A stretch of 9,265 nucleotides of DNA from JAFGIT01 sp016929465 [NCBI: Candidatus Coatesbacteria bacterium] (GTDB lineage Bacteria; B130-G9). Shown piece after piece: positions 7,662 through 9,265 of the stretch. The DNA lies in contig JAFGIT010000146.1 in the NCBI GenBank assembly GCA_016929465.1, positions 1 to 9,265 on the forward strand, given 5' to 3'. Below the pieces are notes generated by a model. That model did not search any database. It had not been told where the DNA came from and saw only the letters and a list, made by a program, of their open reading frames with translations. Numbering within the stretch: the first letter of the stretch is position 1; the number at the start of each line of letters is the position of its first letter. The translations under genes were made by a program, and so were the position numbers.

Positions 7662-7691
7662 CTCCTGATCTTAGCTTAGATCGATCAGGAG
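7662..7691 (+). terminator. 9-bp inverted repeat after the peptide gene, possible terminator
   Basis: CTCCTGATC at 7662-7670 is the exact reverse complement of GATCAGGAG at 7683-7691, with a 12-base loop. No T-run follows, so it is not a classical intrinsic terminator. It may act as a 3' RNA-stabilising hairpin, a Rho-assisted stop or a protein site. An alternative smaller stem, GATCT at 7667-7671 with AGATC at 7678-7682, uses part of the same bases. It lies 44 nt after the peptide stop. The rest of 7618-7902 shows no gene or RNA that I can support. Confidence 0.35.
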
Positions 7692-7890
7692 TCGAGATTG
7701 CATAGCAGTAGCATATCCGCGCGGCCAACCGAGCCTATGCTCTCGCCCGGAGAAGGCCCGCATCAATAGTCGCTGGCTGCTTGTTGTTTTCTTGGCCTGG
7801 ATTCTGCAATATTCCCCGTGAGTGGAGTAGGTCGAATCGTCTGTTCTCCCTCTTTGTGCTCTGTCATCGCCGCTTGCTGTTTTTTGAGAT

Positions 7891-7896
7891 GGGGAG
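7891..7896 (+). promoter_or_regulatory. Shine-Dalgarno site of the nitrilase gene
   Basis: GGGGAG lies six bases before the ATG at 7903 and supports that start, from which the protein begins directly with the first beta strand of the nitrilase fold (MKVGFLQFCPQRG). No convincing sigma-70 promoter is visible further upstream. Confidence 0.55.
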
Positions 7897-7902
7897 TGTT
7901 GA

Positions 7903-8724
7903 ATGAAGGTTGGATTCCTGCAATTCTGCCCGCAAAGGGGGCAGGTTAAGGAGAATCTCAGAACGATCATAGGCCTGATCGACGGTCAAGAGTGCGACCT
8001 GTGGGTCCTTCCCGAGCTGTGTAACACGGGCTACCTATTCTCGGATCCGGATGAGGCCTGGGATCTTGCGGAGGAGATCCCATCTGGTAGCACCACCGAA
8101 AAACTCGCCGAGATATCCGTGCGCAACCGATCCGCCATTGTCGCCGGCATCGCCGAGCGAGATGAGGACCAGCTCTATAATTCGTCCATACTCGTCACCC
8201 CGAAGGGGGACATCTTTCGCTATCGGAAGCTGCATCTCTTCGGCTATGAGAAGGAAGTCTTCTCCCCCGGGGACCGCGAACCAGAAGTATTCAATATTGG
8301 GCGGGCGATGGTCGGTATGATGATCTGCTTCGATTGGTACTTCCCTGAAACCGCAAGGATCCTCATGCTGAAGGGCGCCCAGATAATTTGCCATCCCTCC
8401 AATCTGGTTCTTCCATATTGCCAGAAGTCGATGCCCACACGCTGTATCGAGAATCGCGTCTTTGCGATTACCGCAAACCGTATCGGCAGCGAGGTCGTTG
8501 GGAATCGGGAGCTCGTCTTCACCGGTGGCAGTCTGATAGTCGATCCGCTGGGAGAAGTTCTGGCAAAGGCGTCCGAAGATTCGGAAGAATTCAAGATTGT
8601 CGATATAGTCCCTAAGATATCTTCCGACAAGAAACTTACCAGGATGAACGAGCTTCGCTCGGACAGGAGAGTTGAGCTCTACGGTGAGCTCCTCAGAAAC
8701 GGGGATTCCGATGGTTCTGAATAA
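7903..8724 (+). CDS. Nitrilase-superfamily carbon-nitrogen hydrolase
   Basis: The 273-residue protein has the usual length of a single-domain CN-hydrolase and all its catalytic residues: Glu38 in LPELCNTGY, Lys109 in YRKLHLF, and the nucleophile Cys142 in MMICFDWYFPE. Glu116 in YEKEVFSPGD matches the second, supporting Glu of the family. Members hydrolyse non-peptide C-N bonds of amides, carbamoyl amides or nitriles through a Cys-acyl intermediate in the cytoplasm. The FDWYFPE and HPSNLVLPYC..SMPTRCIENRVFAITANR segments resemble the branch annotated as beta-ureidopropionase, N-carbamoyl hydrolase or general amidase. The substrate cannot be read from sequence. There is no signal peptide or extra domain. 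The TAA overlaps the next ATG by one base (TAATG), implying coupled translation with the downstream membrane protein. Family assignment is firm; specificity is open. Confidence 0.93.
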   Translation: MKVGFLQFCPQRGQVKENLRTIIGLIDGQECDLWVLPELCNTGYLFSDPDEAWDLAEEIPSGSTTEKLAEISVRNRSAIVAGIAERDEDQLYNSSILVTPKGDIFRYRKLHLFGYEKEVFSPGDREPEVFNIGRAMVGMMICFDWYFPETARILMLKGAQIICHPSNLVLPYCQKSMPTRCIENRVFAITANRIGSEVVGNRELVFTGGSLIVDPLGEVLAKASEDSEEFKIVDIVPKISSDKKLTRMNELRSDRRVELYGELLRNGDSDGSE

Positions 8725-9265
8725 TGGCTAAGGAAAGCAAGAAAGCCAGAAGCGGAGGCCAACAGATCGACAGGCGCATGACGATCTATCAGCTGTTCCG
8801 GGAGCGAGTCTTCAAAGAGGCGATCGCGGTCTTGGTCATCGTCGTTGCCGTCACCTCGCTTGTTAGCCTTTGGGGAGGCAACTCGGAGGACAATCCCGTC
8901 GGGCTTGTTGGCAGATGGATATATGGGGCGTTTGGCCTCCTATTCGGACACATCCCGTCATACCTGCTGCTGGTTCCTTTGTTTGCGTTCTCGCTCGCGA
9001 CGCTTTTCAGGCGCAAGCCGAGGCTCTTGCCGCTCAAGATCATTGCCACTTTCACGTTCACGATAGCCCTCGGAACGATCTATGCCCTTTTCAAGGGGCA
9101 TGCCTCAATGCAGGAGGCATTTCTGGCGCGGAAATTCGCAGAGATACTCATCGATTACACGAGCGCCGTCTGGGCGGTTGTCTTGGCTGCCGCGATCCTG
9201 CTCGCCTCCGCGATAATCGTCGCTGGTGTGAGCCTTGGACAGATGCTCTCCCTCGTCATCCGCAT
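8724..9265 (+). CDS. Probable FtsK/SpoIIIE DNA translocase, N-terminal membrane part (3' end cut)
   Basis: The frame runs from the ATG overlapping the nitrilase stop to the right edge, 180 codons without a stop. A basic cytoplasmic N-terminus (MAKESKKARSGGQ..DRR) is followed by four likely membrane segments at about 33-50, 77-95, 104-122 and 148-170. The stretch NPVGLVGRWIYGAFGLLFGHIPSYLLLVP between segments 1 and 2 fits the N-terminal four-helix domain of FtsK (N..G..G......FG..a.l.P). This domain anchors the chromosome-dimer-resolving translocase at the division septum. The region between helices 3 and 4 (GHASMQEAFLARKF) does not match the usual glycine-rich loop well. The motor domain with Walker motifs and the gamma DNA-reading domain would lie outside the window, so the call rests on the membrane domain only. 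The start has no strong ribosome site of its own, in line with coupling. Met19 is an alternative start. Confidence 0.68.
   Translation, partial: MAKESKKARSGGQQIDRRMTIYQLFRERVFKEAIAVLVIVVAVTSLVSLWGGNSEDNPVGLVGRWIYGAFGLLFGHIPSYLLLVPLFAFSLATLFRRKPRLLPLKIIATFTFTIALGTIYALFKGHASMQEAFLARKFAEILIDYTSAVWAVVLAAAILLASAIIVAGVSLGQMLSLVIR

Noticed and set aside
7784-7812. Possible sigma-70 promoter (TTGTTT, 17 nt, CAATAT)
   Set aside because: Each box matches the consensus at only three of six positions, no better than expected by chance in an AT-richer gap.
7671-7970. 99-codon open frame on the - strand in the gap before the nitrilase gene
   Set aside because: It overlaps the start of the firm nitrilase gene, has no recognisable motif, and its composition looks random.

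Overview
The window looks like bacterial DNA with moderately high GC, all genes on the + strand, Shine-Dalgarno sites upstream of several starts, and no RNA genes, insertion sequences or CRISPR arrays that I can see. The gene content is very large secreted parallel beta-helix proteins, a nitrilase-family enzyme and an FtsK-like membrane protein. This fits a Gram-negative-type environmental lineage, since such proteins are frequent in Planctomycetota-like and many candidate phyla. Nothing here fixes the phylum.

Region 1 (1-7417) holds two tandem paralogous genes for giant cysteine- and glycine-rich beta-helix proteins. The first is cut by the left edge of the window: its frame is open from base 3, so no start inside the window is the true one. 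The second is complete, has a clear signal peptide and a strong ribosome binding site, and lies 47 nt downstream. Both use one plan. A DUF1565-like opening module (YYVD..GD..PWKTITYA..FPLKP) is followed by many GGGIY rungs, then a closing module (NCIVWNN..DPLF..SPC.D.G..DIGYHY). This unit occurs twice per protein, and a C-terminal Fn3-like domain follows. The Fn3-like domains of the two proteins align without gaps over 101 residues and are about two thirds identical. The tails after them are unrelated.

Region 2 (7418-7902) holds a 44-codon gene at 7483-7617 with a good ribosome binding site. Its product has a charged N-terminus containing YEKPEV, a hydrophobic middle ending in LGP, and a small-residue-rich C-terminus with one Cys. 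This layout resembles a ribosomally made peptide precursor, but no modifying enzyme, protease or transporter is in view. A 9-bp inverted repeat lies 44 nt after its stop. The remaining ~200 nt before the next gene hold no gene that I can support.

Region 3 (7903-9265) holds a nitrilase-superfamily carbon-nitrogen hydrolase with an intact Glu-Lys-Cys catalytic set. It is joined by a 1-nt stop/start overlap to the 5' part of a gene for a multi-pass membrane protein, probably the N-terminal domain of an FtsK/SpoIIIE DNA translocase, which runs off the right edge. These two genes look like a separate housekeeping transcription unit. The surface proteins and the small peptide form the accessory part and may be co-transcribed, because the gaps between them are short (47 and 65 nt).
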